Shown here one piece after another: positions 23,261 through 32,187 of a stretch of 48,681 bases of DNA. Below the pieces are notes generated by a model that was not told where the DNA came from, searched no databases, and saw only the letters and a program-made list of their open reading frames with translations. Source of the stretch: a virus. Where the stretch lies: the IMG/VR virus record IMGVR_UViG_3300006854_000258, positions 1 to 48,681 of that record. The stretch is one strand, 5' to 3'. Position numbers and translations under genes: made by a program. Every line of letters starts with the position of its first letter. The stretch's first letter is position 1.

Positions 23261-24627
23261 GTTTCGGCCTGACGCCCGAGGGGCTCGTGATCAAGACCCT
23301 GCCGCAGATCCGCGCCGAGCGCGAGCAGCGGTACCGCGATCGATTCGGCGCATCGCTGCCGCTCGGCGATCAGACGCTCGAAGGCCAGACCATCGCGATC
23401 GACAGCGAGCGCGAAGCCGTGGTGTGGGAGCTACTCGAGGTGCTCTTCGGCGGCTTCGATCGCGACAAGGTGAGTGGCGCCGGGCTACGCGCGCTGTGTC
23501 TGCTGACCGGTACGTTTCCGCCCCCGCCGCGGCCATCCGAGGTGACCGCCGTCCTGGCCGGCGATGACGGCACGACCATCGACGCCGGCTCGCAGGCCGC
23601 CGTCCCGCCGATCGGCGACGCGCCGCCCACGGCCGTGTTCGAGACCGTGCAGGACGAGACGCTCGCGCTCGCGGACGATTGGGTGACGGCCACGCCGTAC
23701 GAGATCGGCGACGTCGTGACCGTCGGCGCTGGCACGGGCCACGTGATCCTGGCCACCGAGTCCGGCATCTCGGGAGCCAGCACACCGAGCGGTCTAAACG
23801 ATTTCAACGATGACAACATCCAGTGGGCCGTGGTCGGCGACGGCAAGGCGTTCGCGATCGCGACCATGCGATCGACGGTCGAAGACGCCATCGAGGCGGC
23901 CGCGCTGCAACTGTCGCAGATCGTCACGCCGGTATCGGGCTGGACGGGTGTCCTGAATGCCGAAGACGCGCTGCTCGGCAATGGCGAGATGAAGGATGCC
24001 GACCTGCGCATCCTCGCCGAAGTCGAGCTCAACCGCGCGGGCATCAGCACGCTCCGCGGCATCCGCGCAGCGCTGATCGAGGTGGGCGGCGTTATCAACG
24101 TGTCGGTGTTCGAGAACAACACCGATGCCACCGTCGACGGCATGCCGCCGCACAGCGTGGAGGCGCTCGTGCAAGGCGGCGCGGCTGCCGACATCGCGCA
24201 GACGCTCTTCGAGAGCGTTGCCGCAGGCATCGTCACCACCGGCGGCGAGACTGAGACCGTTACCGACGACGAAGGGATCGATCACGACATCAAGTTTTCG
24301 CGGCCCGAAGAAGTCCCGATCTACGTTGACATCACGCTGACGAAGGATCCCGACGTCTATCCTGATGATGGTGACGATCTCGTGAAGGCGGCGATCGTGG
24401 CGTACGGGATTGACCATGCGCGCAACTACCCCGGACGCAATGCTGTGGCGTCGGTGCTCTCGGCAGCCATCCTCGCCGCCGTTCCCGGGATCTTCGATGT
24501 CGAGCCACCGCTGATCGACGACGCGCCTGCGCCGGCGACGTCCACCACCGTCGTGATCGATCCGCGCCAGCTCGCCACATACGACGCGGCCAACATTGCC
24601 GTGACGAGCTCGGACGGTGACCCGTGA
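23257..24627 (+). CDS. Baseplate wedge protein, gp47/J type
   Basis: 456 residues. FGLTPEGLVIKTLPQIRAER at the start and VNDTL-free NRAGISTLRGIRAALIEVGG near residue 265 are typical of the J/gp47 family. There is an internal insertion of beta-rich sequence (DGTTIDAGSQAAVPP) and the C-terminus continues with VDITLTKDPDVYPDDG. It forms the baseplate periphery that holds the fibres. Confidence 0.8.
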   Translation: MSFGLTPEGLVIKTLPQIRAEREQRYRDRFGASLPLGDQTLEGQTIAIDSEREAVVWELLEVLFGGFDRDKVSGAGLRALCLLTGTFPPPPRPSEVTAVLAGDDGTTIDAGSQAAVPPIGDAPPTAVFETVQDETLALADDWVTATPYEIGDVVTVGAGTGHVILATESGISGASTPSGLNDFNDDNIQWAVVGDGKAFAIATMRSTVEDAIEAAALQLSQIVTPVSGWTGVLNAEDALLGNGEMKDADLRILAEVELNRAGISTLRGIRAALIEVGGVINVSVFENNTDATVDGMPPHSVEALVQGGAAADIAQTLFESVAAGIVTTGGETETVTDDEGIDHDIKFSRPEEVPIYVDITLTKDPDVYPDDGDDLVKAAIVAYGIDHARNYPGRNAVASVLSAAILAAVPGIFDVEPPLIDDAPAPATSTTVVIDPRQLATYDAANIAVTSSDGDP

Positions 24628-25139
24628 GCCTGACGAACGTCGAGAAGCTCGTCGCCGCTAAGTCCGAAGGGTGGCAGGAGCTCGAAGACACCATCCGTGC
24701 GTGCATCGTCGGCCGGTGGGTCACCGATGCGGTGGGCGTGCAGCTCGATACGCTCGGCAAGCTCGTGGGCATCTCGCGAACGTCGAGCGATGACGAGATC
24801 TACCGCCGGTACATCTTCGTGCAGATCGCGATCAATCGGTCGCAGGGGCGCACGCTCGAGATCATCAAGGTGGTACGGCTCGCGCTCGGCGACACGTTCG
24901 CCGATGCCACCATCCGCGTGACCACGGTCGGGCCCGCGACGTTCCGGCTCGAGATCGAGGATGCGCTCGTCGACGACGACACCGCGCAGCTCGTTTATTT
25001 CTTCGTAGATCGCGCGCGCGCGGCCGGCGTACGCTTCACGCTGACATACAGCCCGCTGACGCCAGAGGAAGCGGCCGCGTTCGACGACGCGGATATCGGA
25101 TTCGACGATGCGGGATTCGGCTTCGGGGGGACCATATGA
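24624..25139 (+). CDS. Baseplate/fibre-connecting protein, DUF2612-like
   Basis: 171 residues. VQLDTLGKLVGISRTSSDDE, IYRRYIFVQIAINRSQGRT and IIKVVRLALGDTF are characteristic of DUF2612/gpI-like proteins lying after J-type wedges. The end is a repeated acidic tail (FDDADIGFDDAGFGFGG). Probably links wedge and fibre. Confidence 0.7.
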   Translation: MSLTNVEKLVAAKSEGWQELEDTIRACIVGRWVTDAVGVQLDTLGKLVGISRTSSDDEIYRRYIFVQIAINRSQGRTLEIIKVVRLALGDTFADATIRVTTVGPATFRLEIEDALVDDDTAQLVYFFVDRARAAGVRFTLTYSPLTPEEAAAFDDADIGFDDAGFGFGGTI

Positions 25140-25462
25140 AGTTTTCTGCCAACGGATGGCCCGTGATCGCGCTCGATGACTTCGTGCCCGCCAGCATCGT
25201 GCGCGACGTCAATCGCGAGGTGGGCAAGCTCTTCGCGCTCGGCGCCAAGGGCATCCTGATCCAGATCCCGATCGAGGATCTGGCGAAGACACTCGACGCG
25301 GTGATGGCCTCCGGTCGCGTGACCGGGCCATTCGAGCCGCGGCTGTGCGGCTGGCCGGTGGCCGGTTGGGAGCAAGGACACGTCGCGGTCATGGGTCAGA
25401 AGCCCAAGGAGCCACGCGTCCGCATCTATGACGCGACCGGGAAGGAGCACGAAGTCCCATGA
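25136..25462 (+). CDS. Hypothetical tail-region protein
   Basis: 108 residues. The opening GWPVIALDDFVPASIVRDVN looks like a helix-strand start; the second half is Trp/Pro-rich (LCGWPVAGWEQGHVAVMG). I do not recognise the family. ATGA overlaps at both ends place it with the baseplate and fibre genes. Confidence 0.55.
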   Translation: MKFSANGWPVIALDDFVPASIVRDVNREVGKLFALGAKGILIQIPIEDLAKTLDAVMASGRVTGPFEPRLCGWPVAGWEQGHVAVMGQKPKEPRVRIYDATGKEHEVP

Positions 25463-25728
25463 GCAAACCGATCGAGATCGAGGCCGCCGAGGACGGCACG
25501 CCGGACACCACGCTCGGCGACACGTACGACAAAGACGAGCGCACCGTGCGGTGGTGCCCGCCTTCGTCGAAGCCCAACGAGCACGGGGTCTATCCCGATG
25601 CGCACTACGGGCACGTGTGGCGGAAGGGAAAAAAGGATTTCGTCATCGAGACGCGCGCCGGGAAATGGCTCCTGCACGAGCTCGCATCGGTGATCTTGCT
25701 CGACGACAGCAACAAGCGGAAGGAGTAG
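25459..25728 (+). CDS. Hypothetical tail-region protein
   Basis: 89 residues, acidic start, then a central RTVRWCPPSSKPNEHGVYPD and basic WRKGKKDFVIETRAGKWLL. No family recognised. ATGA overlap with its neighbour; part of the same operon. A structural or assembly role is only inferred. Confidence 0.5.
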   Translation: MSKPIEIEAAEDGTPDTTLGDTYDKDERTVRWCPPSSKPNEHGVYPDAHYGHVWRKGKKDFVIETRAGKWLLHELASVILLDDSNKRKE

Positions 25729-25732
25729 GCCG

Positions 25733-26086
25733 GTGGCAACGTTCCAACATGCAGGGCTCACCACGACGGCGACGACGGCCGACCAGGTGATCAGCTCTTT
25801 CACGCCCACGAACGTGACGAGCTGGAAATGCACCATCGTCGTGGGCTACCTCACCACGTACAGCGCCACGGAGTCGAACATGGGCGTGGTCAAGATGCAG
25901 GTGGGTGGCACCGACGAGGCCGAGATGCGCATCCAGAATACTGACGTGGACTCGCGTCCCGGGATCATCGTCATCCCATGGGGCAATGGGCTCGTGTTCA
26001 GCGGCGCGGAAGTCGTGCGCTGGATCGTCACGCCGGCGAGCACGACGAGCATGCGTTGGGTGGGATCCTTCCACGGTCAGGGCTGA
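25733..26086 (+). CDS. Small beta-rich tail protein, copy 1
   Basis: 117 residues from GTG 25733, ribosome site AAGGAG just upstream. Thr-rich beta strands with SWKCTIVVGYLT and a final IIVIPWGNGLVFSGAEVVRW. The same ending pattern recurs in the next gene (TLVIPWSNGIRDNG...VKW), so the two look like diverged tandem copies. Likely a minor particle component; function unknown. Confidence 0.6.
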   Translation: MATFQHAGLTTTATTADQVISSFTPTNVTSWKCTIVVGYLTTYSATESNMGVVKMQVGGTDEAEMRIQNTDVDSRPGIIVIPWGNGLVFSGAEVVRWIVTPASTTSMRWVGSFHGQG

Positions 26087-26089
26087 TCG

Positions 26090-26476
26090 ATGGCGAGCAA
26101 CGCGCCTATCTTCAAGACCGGATGCGTTCGTCTCACGACGAGCGATACCGGTGTGAAGGTGATCGCGGTGATGAGCCCGACGGCAGACGTCATGTGGAAG
26201 TGCTCGATGGTGAGCGCGTTCCCCTATCCCCACAGCACGCTCGACGGTCAATCGGGCACTCCGATCATCATGCGCGTGAACGGGAGCGACGTGTTCGAAG
26301 CGTACCTCGCACGCAACTACCGCGAAGCGGTGACGCTCGTCATCCCGTGGAGCAATGGCATCCGAGACAACGGGCTGAAGTTTCTCAATGGTGAACAGGT
26401 CAAATGGCTCACCAGCGCGAACACGGCGAACCTATTTGTCAGCGCCACGTGGTGCGGATCGGTGGCGGGGTTCTAG
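26090..26476 (+). CDS. Small beta-rich tail protein, copy 2
   Basis: 128 residues. MWKCSMVSAFPYPHSTL, then IIMRVNGSDVFEAYL, and a final TLVIPWSNGIRDNGLKFLNG echo the preceding gene in order and motif (WKC, then IPWxNG, then VxW). About a third of positions seem shared, by eye. Stop is directly followed by the ATG of the next gene. Confidence 0.6.
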   Translation: MASNAPIFKTGCVRLTTSDTGVKVIAVMSPTADVMWKCSMVSAFPYPHSTLDGQSGTPIIMRVNGSDVFEAYLARNYREAVTLVIPWSNGIRDNGLKFLNGEQVKWLTSANTANLFVSATWCGSVAGF

Positions 26477-28717
26477 ATGGGCAACAGCATCCTAAGCCAA
26501 GCGGTGTTCCGCAACACCACGCCCGGCCTGCAGGGCTATTCGGAAGCCGTCGCGACCGGCGCGACCGCGGATCCGCCGTCGCCGAACCAAGGCGATAACC
26601 AGCTCGCGCCGATCGCGATGCAGTCGATGCGCGACGACGCGAAGACCGATCTGTGGTCGTACGTGTCGCCCGACAATATCGAGACGTACGCATCCGAGCT
26701 CGTCATCCAGGTCTCACCCGAGGGCATGTGGGATCTCGGTACATCGATCCTCGACGTCCGCAGCAAGCCTGTCGGCAAAGCAGTGATGAAGGTGAACGGC
26801 ACTGCAGTCATGGAGCTGCAGGTGTGGGCGCGCTGCACGCCGACCGAGCCAAGCATGGACTCTCAGACCACGAACAAAGGCTCGTGGGGCGCGAACAACT
26901 ACGGCGACCGCTCCGAGGACACCACGCCGAAATACGCTGATGGCATCTCGCTCGCCGCCGGCGATACGCTGTCTTTCGAGGTGACGCCGTACGACCACGC
27001 GCTCTCGAACGCCGGGCTCTTTCCGCAGGTCTGGCGCTTCAAGGTCTTCGCGCAGGGCAGCGTCAGCGCGCAGCGCTTCTTTTGGACGGCGGCGTACCGG
27101 CCGCTCGATCTGTCGGCGAATCAGGTGGCGCAGACGTTCACGGCCCCCGTCAACGGCATCGATATCCAGTCGATCATGGTCTACGCCGATGCATCCGACC
27201 CATTCGTAGCCAACCGCGTGGAGCTTCTCTACAACGGGATCGTGGTGCACGAATTCGGTGGGTTCAACGCCACGATCTTCCGCAGCGTCGGCGGCCTCAT
27301 CAGCTTGCCCATCGAGCAGAAGCTCGGCACGGGAGGCACGCTTGCGCTCCGCGGCAATCCGCTGATCGACTGCGGTGGCACGGTGTCAGTCCAGCTTCTC
27401 GGCGAGCTGACGGATCTCACCGAAGCGCCGTACGCCGCCGGCTACGCGGACGGCTACGCGGACGGGCTAGCCGATGGGCTCGCGACCGATCAGACCGGGC
27501 CCGTGGTGCAGAACATCGCCCCGACGCAAGGCACGGTGATCGGCACGAACACGAGCATCACCCCGATCACCTTCGAGGTGGCGGACACCACCGGCGTGCT
27601 GATCGCGAACGTGGACATCACGATTCACTTCGTCGATGCCACTTCGGTGAACGTGTGGAATGGCGTGGCGCTCGATGCCGCGTACAACGCGAGCTCATCT
27701 GTTGTGCAGACAAACGGCCAGCTCGTCACGGTGTCGCTCTTGCCCGACGTCGGCAACTGGACACAGACGATCGCGCGCATCGAGGTCACGGCCGACGACA
27801 CGGCCGGCGGGCCCAACTCGAGCGACACGGTGATCGGTTCGTGGATCGTCACCGTCGACGACATCGGCCCGATCGTGCAGAGCATCGACCCCGAGCAGGG
27901 CACCGTGATCGGCGCGGGCAGCTCGAGCACACCGATCACCTTCGAGATCGCCGACGCGCATGGCGTCGCGATCGCCGACGTCGTGATCACCGTCCATCTC
28001 GTCGACAACACCACGATCGATGTGTGGGACGGCGCGGCTATCGATCCGGCGTTCGACGCTGCGAGCACGGTCGTGCAGACCAACGCCAACCTGGTAACCG
28101 TGTCCATCGTTCCCGATGCCGACTGGGATCAGACGGTGTCGCACATCCATGTCGAGGCCACCGACGGCGCGGTCACGCCGAACACGAGCACGACCACGAT
28201 CGGATCGTGGATCGTGATCGGCGCGAGCAAGGACACCACGCCGCCGACGATCACGGCGATCTCGCCGACGCCAGCGGTTGCGGCAGGAGATCCCGGCGGC
28301 TTCCCGAACAGTTCGGCCGCGTTCACCACGCCGATCATCGTGGAGGCCACCGACGCGTTCCCCGGCATCGTCTACGAGTCAGTCACCGTCCGCATGTTCG
28401 GCGTGTCCGGTCTCGATCAGGATGCCGAGCAAGTCGCATTCCGAGCGGGCAGCTTCAAGCCGCCTTACGACGGGACATCAGAGATCGTGGGCGATCAGCT
28501 GTCGATCCTGCCGGCTGATGGCTGGCGTGGGACCTACGTCGTGCTCGAGATGGACGTGATCGACATCGATGGCAACCTCGCGCACGAAGAGCTCGTGTAC
28601 CAGTTGCCGACCACCGCGCGCGCGATCGCGGCCGAAGCCGAGGCCGAAGAAGTCGACGCGGTGACCGCTGCGATCAACCGGCTGCCGGCGCAATTCCGGT
28701 CCAACGATCTGCCGTAG
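26477..28717 (+). CDS. Large tail fibre protein with Ig-like repeats
   Basis: 746 residues. The N-terminal 320 residues form beta-rich domains (ADGISLAAGDTLSFEVTPY; FTAPVNGIDIQSIMVYAD). A flexible linker with YADG repeats comes near residue 318. Two Ig-like repeats of about 124 residues follow from about 337 and 461, each opening with GP-IVQ-I-P-QGTVIG and closing with IGSWIV; a third, diverged copy begins near 585. The C-terminal tip is helical. Ig-like repeats in phage fibres are thought to help surface attachment. Probably the main receptor-contact fibre. Confidence 0.75.
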   Translation: MGNSILSQAVFRNTTPGLQGYSEAVATGATADPPSPNQGDNQLAPIAMQSMRDDAKTDLWSYVSPDNIETYASELVIQVSPEGMWDLGTSILDVRSKPVGKAVMKVNGTAVMELQVWARCTPTEPSMDSQTTNKGSWGANNYGDRSEDTTPKYADGISLAAGDTLSFEVTPYDHALSNAGLFPQVWRFKVFAQGSVSAQRFFWTAAYRPLDLSANQVAQTFTAPVNGIDIQSIMVYADASDPFVANRVELLYNGIVVHEFGGFNATIFRSVGGLISLPIEQKLGTGGTLALRGNPLIDCGGTVSVQLLGELTDLTEAPYAAGYADGYADGLADGLATDQTGPVVQNIAPTQGTVIGTNTSITPITFEVADTTGVLIANVDITIHFVDATSVNVWNGVALDAAYNASSSVVQTNGQLVTVSLLPDVGNWTQTIARIEVTADDTAGGPNSSDTVIGSWIVTVDDIGPIVQSIDPEQGTVIGAGSSSTPITFEIADAHGVAIADVVITVHLVDNTTIDVWDGAAIDPAFDAASTVVQTNANLVTVSIVPDADWDQTVSHIHVEATDGAVTPNTSTTTIGSWIVIGASKDTTPPTITAISPTPAVAAGDPGGFPNSSAAFTTPIIVEATDAFPGIVYESVTVRMFGVSGLDQDAEQVAFRAGSFKPPYDGTSEIVGDQLSILPADGWRGTYVVLEMDVIDIDGNLAHEELVYQLPTTARAIAAEAEAEEVDAVTAAINRLPAQFRSNDLP

Positions 28718-28726
28718 GAGAAAGCC

Positions 28727-29290
28727 ATGGCCACGAGACCCGACAAGCTGCCGCGCTGGGCCACCGATGAGACGAACAACACCGAGCCCGACGAGGCGAA
28801 GAAGGATACCGGCTTCGAGAATGGCGAGAAGCCGATCCCATCGACCGATTTTAACTGGCTCCTGAACTACCACTATCAGTGGCTGCTCTTCGTCACGACG
28901 CGTACGCGGTTCGTGCGGCCGATCTTCGATGCGATCGATCTCGATTCGAAGAGCTGGACATCTGACGGCATCGTGGTGACGAGCGGGAGCCTCGCCAATG
29001 CGTTCTTCGCCATTCCCGCCGAGGAAGGCGACGTCATCTCGGCAATCGATGTGCTCGTCAAAGGCGATGGCGCAGTCGATGCGAACGTGACCGTGGTCGT
29101 ATTTGATGACGGGATGGCCGAGACCGATCTCGGCACCGTGCTCGATTCGAACCGGAGCGCCGCGTGGGCGTTCCTGAACGTGCCGCTTTCCGGTGGGCCG
29201 TATACCGTGGCCGCCGGCGAACAGCTGCACATCAAGGTGGTTCCGCTGAACACCGGATACCAGATCGCCGGCATCCGAATCACCCCCTAG
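28727..29290 (+). CDS. Tail protein
   Basis: 187 residues with a ribosome site GGAGAAA. PDKLPRWATDETNNTEPDEA, KDTGFENGEKPIPSTDFNWL is a start I recognise from many phage tail-fibre-region proteins that attach a domain to the baseplate. The C-terminal half is a jelly-roll-like beta sandwich (SLANAFFAIPAEEGDVISAI). Probably a second fibre or its anchor. Confidence 0.65.
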   Translation: MATRPDKLPRWATDETNNTEPDEAKKDTGFENGEKPIPSTDFNWLLNYHYQWLLFVTTRTRFVRPIFDAIDLDSKSWTSDGIVVTSGSLANAFFAIPAEEGDVISAIDVLVKGDGAVDANVTVVVFDDGMAETDLGTVLDSNRSAAWAFLNVPLSGGPYTVAAGEQLHIKVVPLNTGYQIAGIRITP

Positions 29291-29305
29291 CGCTACCCTG
29301 TCCCC

Positions 29306-29905
29306 ATGGCCGACGACAAGCCCCCGCCACGAAAGCCCCCGCTCGCGCACACCGTGCCGCGATCGCGGACGCCGCCCAAGGGCATGCCGGCCACGGATCA
29401 GGATCGCCCGATCGTGTCGCTGACGATCGACGATCGCGATCGGCGTAAGAGCGAATCGGCTGGCGGGCTCGTGTCCATGCGGCGCGCGTCATCGCAATAC
29501 GAATCGTGGGAGGACTGCTCGACGCCGCCGACGTCGGATGCCGAGATCTATCGCGCGATCCGGCAGGTGGGGCTCGATATCGAACGCTTCGAGCAGCGGC
29601 TCAACGAGCGGCTCGGTCTGCTCGAGCAGCATCTCGGCGACCGGCTGAAAGAGATGGCCGCCGACCAGGACGAGCAGCGCGTCGCGCTCATGAACATCAT
29701 GACGCGCACGCTCGATCGCGTGCTGGATGATAAGCGGCTCGAAGTGACGAGCACCGTCAAGGTCCAAGAAACCGGCGCGCTCTCGGCGATCGAAAATCGC
29801 TCTGCCGATATGAGCCTGCGCCGCAAGATCGCGTGGCAGTGGTACGTACTGATCGCCGGGATAGTCTCGTCGCTCGTAACGGCCCTGATCGCGCGTTACC
29901 TCTAA
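29306..29905 (+). CDS. Coiled-coil membrane protein before the holin
   Basis: 199 residues. A Pro/Arg-rich N-terminus (residues 1-50), then a coiled coil (DIERFEQRLNERLGLLEQHL; KEMAADQDEQRVALMNIMT), and a single C-terminal membrane segment WYVLIAGIVSSLVTALIA. The layout resembles XhlA-type lysis accessory proteins, here with a longer N-terminus. First gene of the lysis cassette. Confidence 0.6.
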   Translation: MADDKPPPRKPPLAHTVPRSRTPPKGMPATDQDRPIVSLTIDDRDRRKSESAGGLVSMRRASSQYESWEDCSTPPTSDAEIYRAIRQVGLDIERFEQRLNERLGLLEQHLGDRLKEMAADQDEQRVALMNIMTRTLDRVLDDKRLEVTSTVKVQETGALSAIENRSADMSLRRKIAWQWYVLIAGIVSSLVTALIARYL

Positions 29906-29920
29906 CGCAAGGAGTCCCAC

Positions 29921-30136
29921 ATGCCCGAAGAGACCAAGCCAGCGCCGGCGAAACCCGGCTACAAGACCACCGAGTTTTACCTGTCCGCGTTCGCCACGCT
30001 GATCGGTCTGCTGTTCGCCAGCGGTGCGATCCACGACGGTGGCGCGACGACGGCGGACAAGATCGCCGGCCTGGCCGTGGCCGCGCTCGCCACCGCCGGA
30101 TACAGCGTGTCGCGCGGCATGACGAAGGCGAAGTAA
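29921..30136 (+). CDS. Holin
   Basis: 71 residues with a strong ribosome site AAGGAG at 29909-29914. Two membrane segments (FYLSAFATLIGLLFASG and IAGLAVAALATAGYSVS) separated by a short charged turn, and charged ends, fit a small two-span holin. It would form membrane lesions at lysis. Position between the coiled-coil protein and the spanin pair supports it. Confidence 0.7.
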   Translation: MPEETKPAPAKPGYKTTEFYLSAFATLIGLLFASGAIHDGGATTADKIAGLAVAALATAGYSVSRGMTKAK

Positions 30137-30137
30137 C

Positions 30138-30647
30138 GTGGTCGCCGCGGTGGTCGCGCTCGCTGCGCTCGGGCTCGCCTTCGTCGGGCTCGTGACGTAT
30201 CTCGTTCGCGAGCTCGTGGCGGCGCAGCGCAAGCGGGATGCCGATGTCGAGGCCGCCGAGCAGCGTGAGGCCGCGGCCGACAAGCGCTTCCGTGACGAGC
30301 TGGCCGTGGCCGAGACCTACCTCAAGGAGCGAAACGATGCGAACGCCAAGCGAGCCGAGACTGACGCCGAGCTGCGGATCCTCACTGAGCGGATCTCCCG
30401 CATGGGAATCGTGCTGCGCAACGCGAACGAACTACTTTCCAAGGGCACAGAGCGTCAGCTGGCTAGCGGTGATGTTGCTGCTGTTACTGCCAGCGTCACT
30501 GACCTTTTGCGCACACCACTGCCCGACCTGTCAGGAGCCACCCATCCAGCCGAAGCCGCTGCCGCAGGTGGTGATCCAACCGCGACCACCGTGCGAATTG
30601 CCCCCGCTGCCAAGCCCGATCGACCTGCAGGCGACTCCGACGGCTGA
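30138..30647 (+). CDS. i-spanin (Rz-like)
   Basis: 169 residues from GTG 30138. One N-terminal membrane segment (VVALAALGLAFVGLVTYLV) and then a long charged coiled coil (KRDADVEAAEQREAAADKR), followed by a low-complexity C-terminus. The layout is that of inner-membrane spanins that bridge to an outer-membrane partner. The partner is nested out of frame starting at 30472. Confidence 0.7.
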   Translation: MVAAVVALAALGLAFVGLVTYLVRELVAAQRKRDADVEAAEQREAAADKRFRDELAVAETYLKERNDANAKRAETDAELRILTERISRMGIVLRNANELLSKGTERQLASGDVAAVTASVTDLLRTPLPDLSGATHPAEAAAAGGDPTATTVRIAPAAKPDRPAGDSDG

Positions 30648-30849
30648 CGGCGCGACGATCACAAAGGAGTCGCTCGTCGATCTCGCGCACTACATGATCG
30701 CCGTGCGCGCGTGGATCGCGGCGGCGCAGATCTGTCTCGATCAGTCGCTCTTCCCGGGCCCGACGTCGCAGCGCGGTCGCGTCGTGCCGATCGAGCGGCC
30801 ACTGTACGTCCTACCTCCGTTCGAAGACTTCGCCGAGGATCACCCATGA
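30472..30849 (+). CDS. o-spanin-like lipoprotein (Rz1-like) nested in Rz
   Basis: 125 residues starting in the +1 frame inside the Rz-like gene and running past its end. MLLLLLPASLTFC is a short signal with Cys at residue 13; the residue before the Cys is Phe, so the lipobox is imperfect. A Pro-rich stretch follows (EPPIQPKPLPQVVIQPRPP), typical of Rz1. It is longer than classic Rz1 and has an added helical C-terminus (DLAHYMIAVRAWIAAAQI). Overlaps the amidase start (ATGA). Confidence 0.65.
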   Translation: MLLLLLPASLTFCAHHCPTCQEPPIQPKPLPQVVIQPRPPCELPPLPSPIDLQATPTADGATITKESLVDLAHYMIAVRAWIAAAQICLDQSLFPGPTSQRGRVVPIERPLYVLPPFEDFAEDHP

Positions 30850-31562
30850 CGCTCTCGTATTCTTCGATCGCCCACCGCGTCCCTGGCGTTCGCGATCCGG
30901 CGCTCGCGCGCCTGCGATCGCCGTGGGGATTCCTGCTGCACACCACCGGTGGTGGCGTCACGGACAAGGCGCGCAAGACCGGCAAGCGGCCGATCGACGT
31001 CGCGATCGCCGTGTACATCGCTTCGCAGAATGGCTCGAATGGCTACCTGTGGGGCGGGCCGCATTACGTGTGCGATCACGATGGCGAGCTGTACCAGGTG
31101 GCGCCCGACGAAGCGCTCACGGCGCATGCCGGCGGCCCAAACCGGGCGGCCTATCTAGATGGCTCGTGGGCGAGCCGCGTGTCGCCCGAGACCGTCGCGC
31201 AGTGGCATCACCGGTGGCCGACGCGGCGCCATCCCTACTCGATGTTTCCGAGCACGAGCCCCAACGTGGATTACGTCGGGCTTGAGATGATCCCGATCGG
31301 GGACGGCTTCGGCGGCGAGCCGATGGCGCCCGGCCTGCGTTTCACGCACGCGCAGCACGACGCCGCGATCGCGCTCGGTCAGGATCTCGCCGCGCGCCAC
31401 GGCTGGCCGGCGGGCTGGTACGCGGGCGGCCGGCTCGTGTGCCACGAGGACGTAGATCCGATCGAGCGCAGCGACGCACACGGCGGATGGGACCCCGGCG
31501 TGATGCGGCGGCTGCCCTACTTCGATCTCGAGTACATCCAGAGCGAGCTGGCCGCGGGCTAA
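30846..31562 (+). CDS. N-acetylmuramoyl-L-alanine amidase endolysin
   Basis: 238 residues. Amidase_2 features: LLHTTGGG with zinc ligand H32, VDYVGLEMI in the centre, and VCHEDVDPIERSD near residue 199 with the second His and Asp. It would cut the amide between MurNAc and the peptide in peptidoglycan. No cell-wall-binding domain or signal peptide is seen; release relies on the holin. The TAA stop is interlocked with the stop of the minus-strand gene opposite. Confidence 0.8.
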   Translation: MTLSYSSIAHRVPGVRDPALARLRSPWGFLLHTTGGGVTDKARKTGKRPIDVAIAVYIASQNGSNGYLWGGPHYVCDHDGELYQVAPDEALTAHAGGPNRAAYLDGSWASRVSPETVAQWHHRWPTRRHPYSMFPSTSPNVDYVGLEMIPIGDGFGGEPMAPGLRFTHAQHDAAIALGQDLAARHGWPAGWYAGGRLVCHEDVDPIERSDAHGGWDPGVMRRLPYFDLEYIQSELAAG

Positions 31563-31876
31563 CGCTGACAGCCGATCGTAAACGCATCGATCACGATCGG
31601 GTGCGCGCCGCCAGTGCAGTGCACGCGGATCGGCGCGCGGCGCAGCTCGAACGTGCACGGCCGCATCTCGGTCGCCGTGCCCGCGGGCTCGTCACAACCC
31701 TGCGGCGGGGGCTGGACGCATGTCGAGAGCCCGTTCGGGCGGACCCCCTCGACGTAGAGGCCGGGCGGGCAACGCGCCAGCTCGGGGGCGTCGCCACCTA
31801 CAAGAGCCCACAGCTGCAGGATGATCGATGCGATGATCGCGGCGAACACGGCGATCGCGCGGATCATCGCCCGCAC
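31559..31876 (-). CDS. Small membrane-anchored or secreted cysteine-rich protein
   Basis: 105 residues (ATG 31867 alternative). N-terminal hydrophobic segment IAVFAAIIASIILQLWAL, then a Cys-rich part with CPPGLYVEGVRPNGLSTC and four further Cys, suggesting disulfides outside the cytoplasm. I recall similar Cys patterns in other phages next to lysis genes but have no name for it. Its start overlaps the end of the upstream membrane-protein gene. Confidence 0.55.
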   Translation of the reverse strand: MRAMIRAIAVFAAIIASIILQLWALVGGDAPELARCPPGLYVEGVRPNGLSTCVQPPPQGCDEPAGTATEMRPCTFELRRAPIRVHCTGGAHPIVIDAFTIGCQR

Positions 31877-32187
31877 ACCCCGTCAACCGTCCACAGGTTG
31901 TGCCGTACGGCGTCGGCCTCAACACCCCCCAGCCCTGCGGCCGGCATCCATCGCCACCGTGCAGGCAACGCCACGGTGGCCAGTGCGAACGCGGCGGCCG
32001 TCGCCACGAAGTAGCCGTCGACGGCGTGAGGCGCCGGCGTCTCGCCCATGATGGGGTTGGTCTCGTGCTTTCCATCCCAGCCGCGCTCGGCGCGCGATCG
32101 GGTCTGCGACCAGTCGCAGGCGAGCAGCGCAGCGGACACGGCGATCGTGGCGCGCGTCCGAGCCACCGGCGAGCATGCGGCGATCAT
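31864..32187 (-). CDS. Small membrane protein
   Basis: 107 residues from ATG 32187. Two hydrophobic regions (ATIAVSAALLACDWSQT; VDGYFVATAAAFALATVALP) flank HETNPIMGETPAPHAVD. The DWSQT...ETNPI pattern is shared by small membrane proteins of many phages and bacteria (DUF5658-like). Role unknown. The start lies one base past a GGACAAAATTATG element read on the other strand. Confidence 0.55.
   Translation of the reverse strand: MIAACSPVARTRATIAVSAALLACDWSQTRSRAERGWDGKHETNPIMGETPAPHAVDGYFVATAAAFALATVALPARWRWMPAAGLGGVEADAVRHNLWTVDGVCGR

Noticed and set aside
27082-28518. A 478-codon frame inside the Ig-like fibre gene
   Set aside because: Shifted frame of a clear repeat protein; Arg/His-rich and without known features, unlike the overprinted methyltransferase frame.
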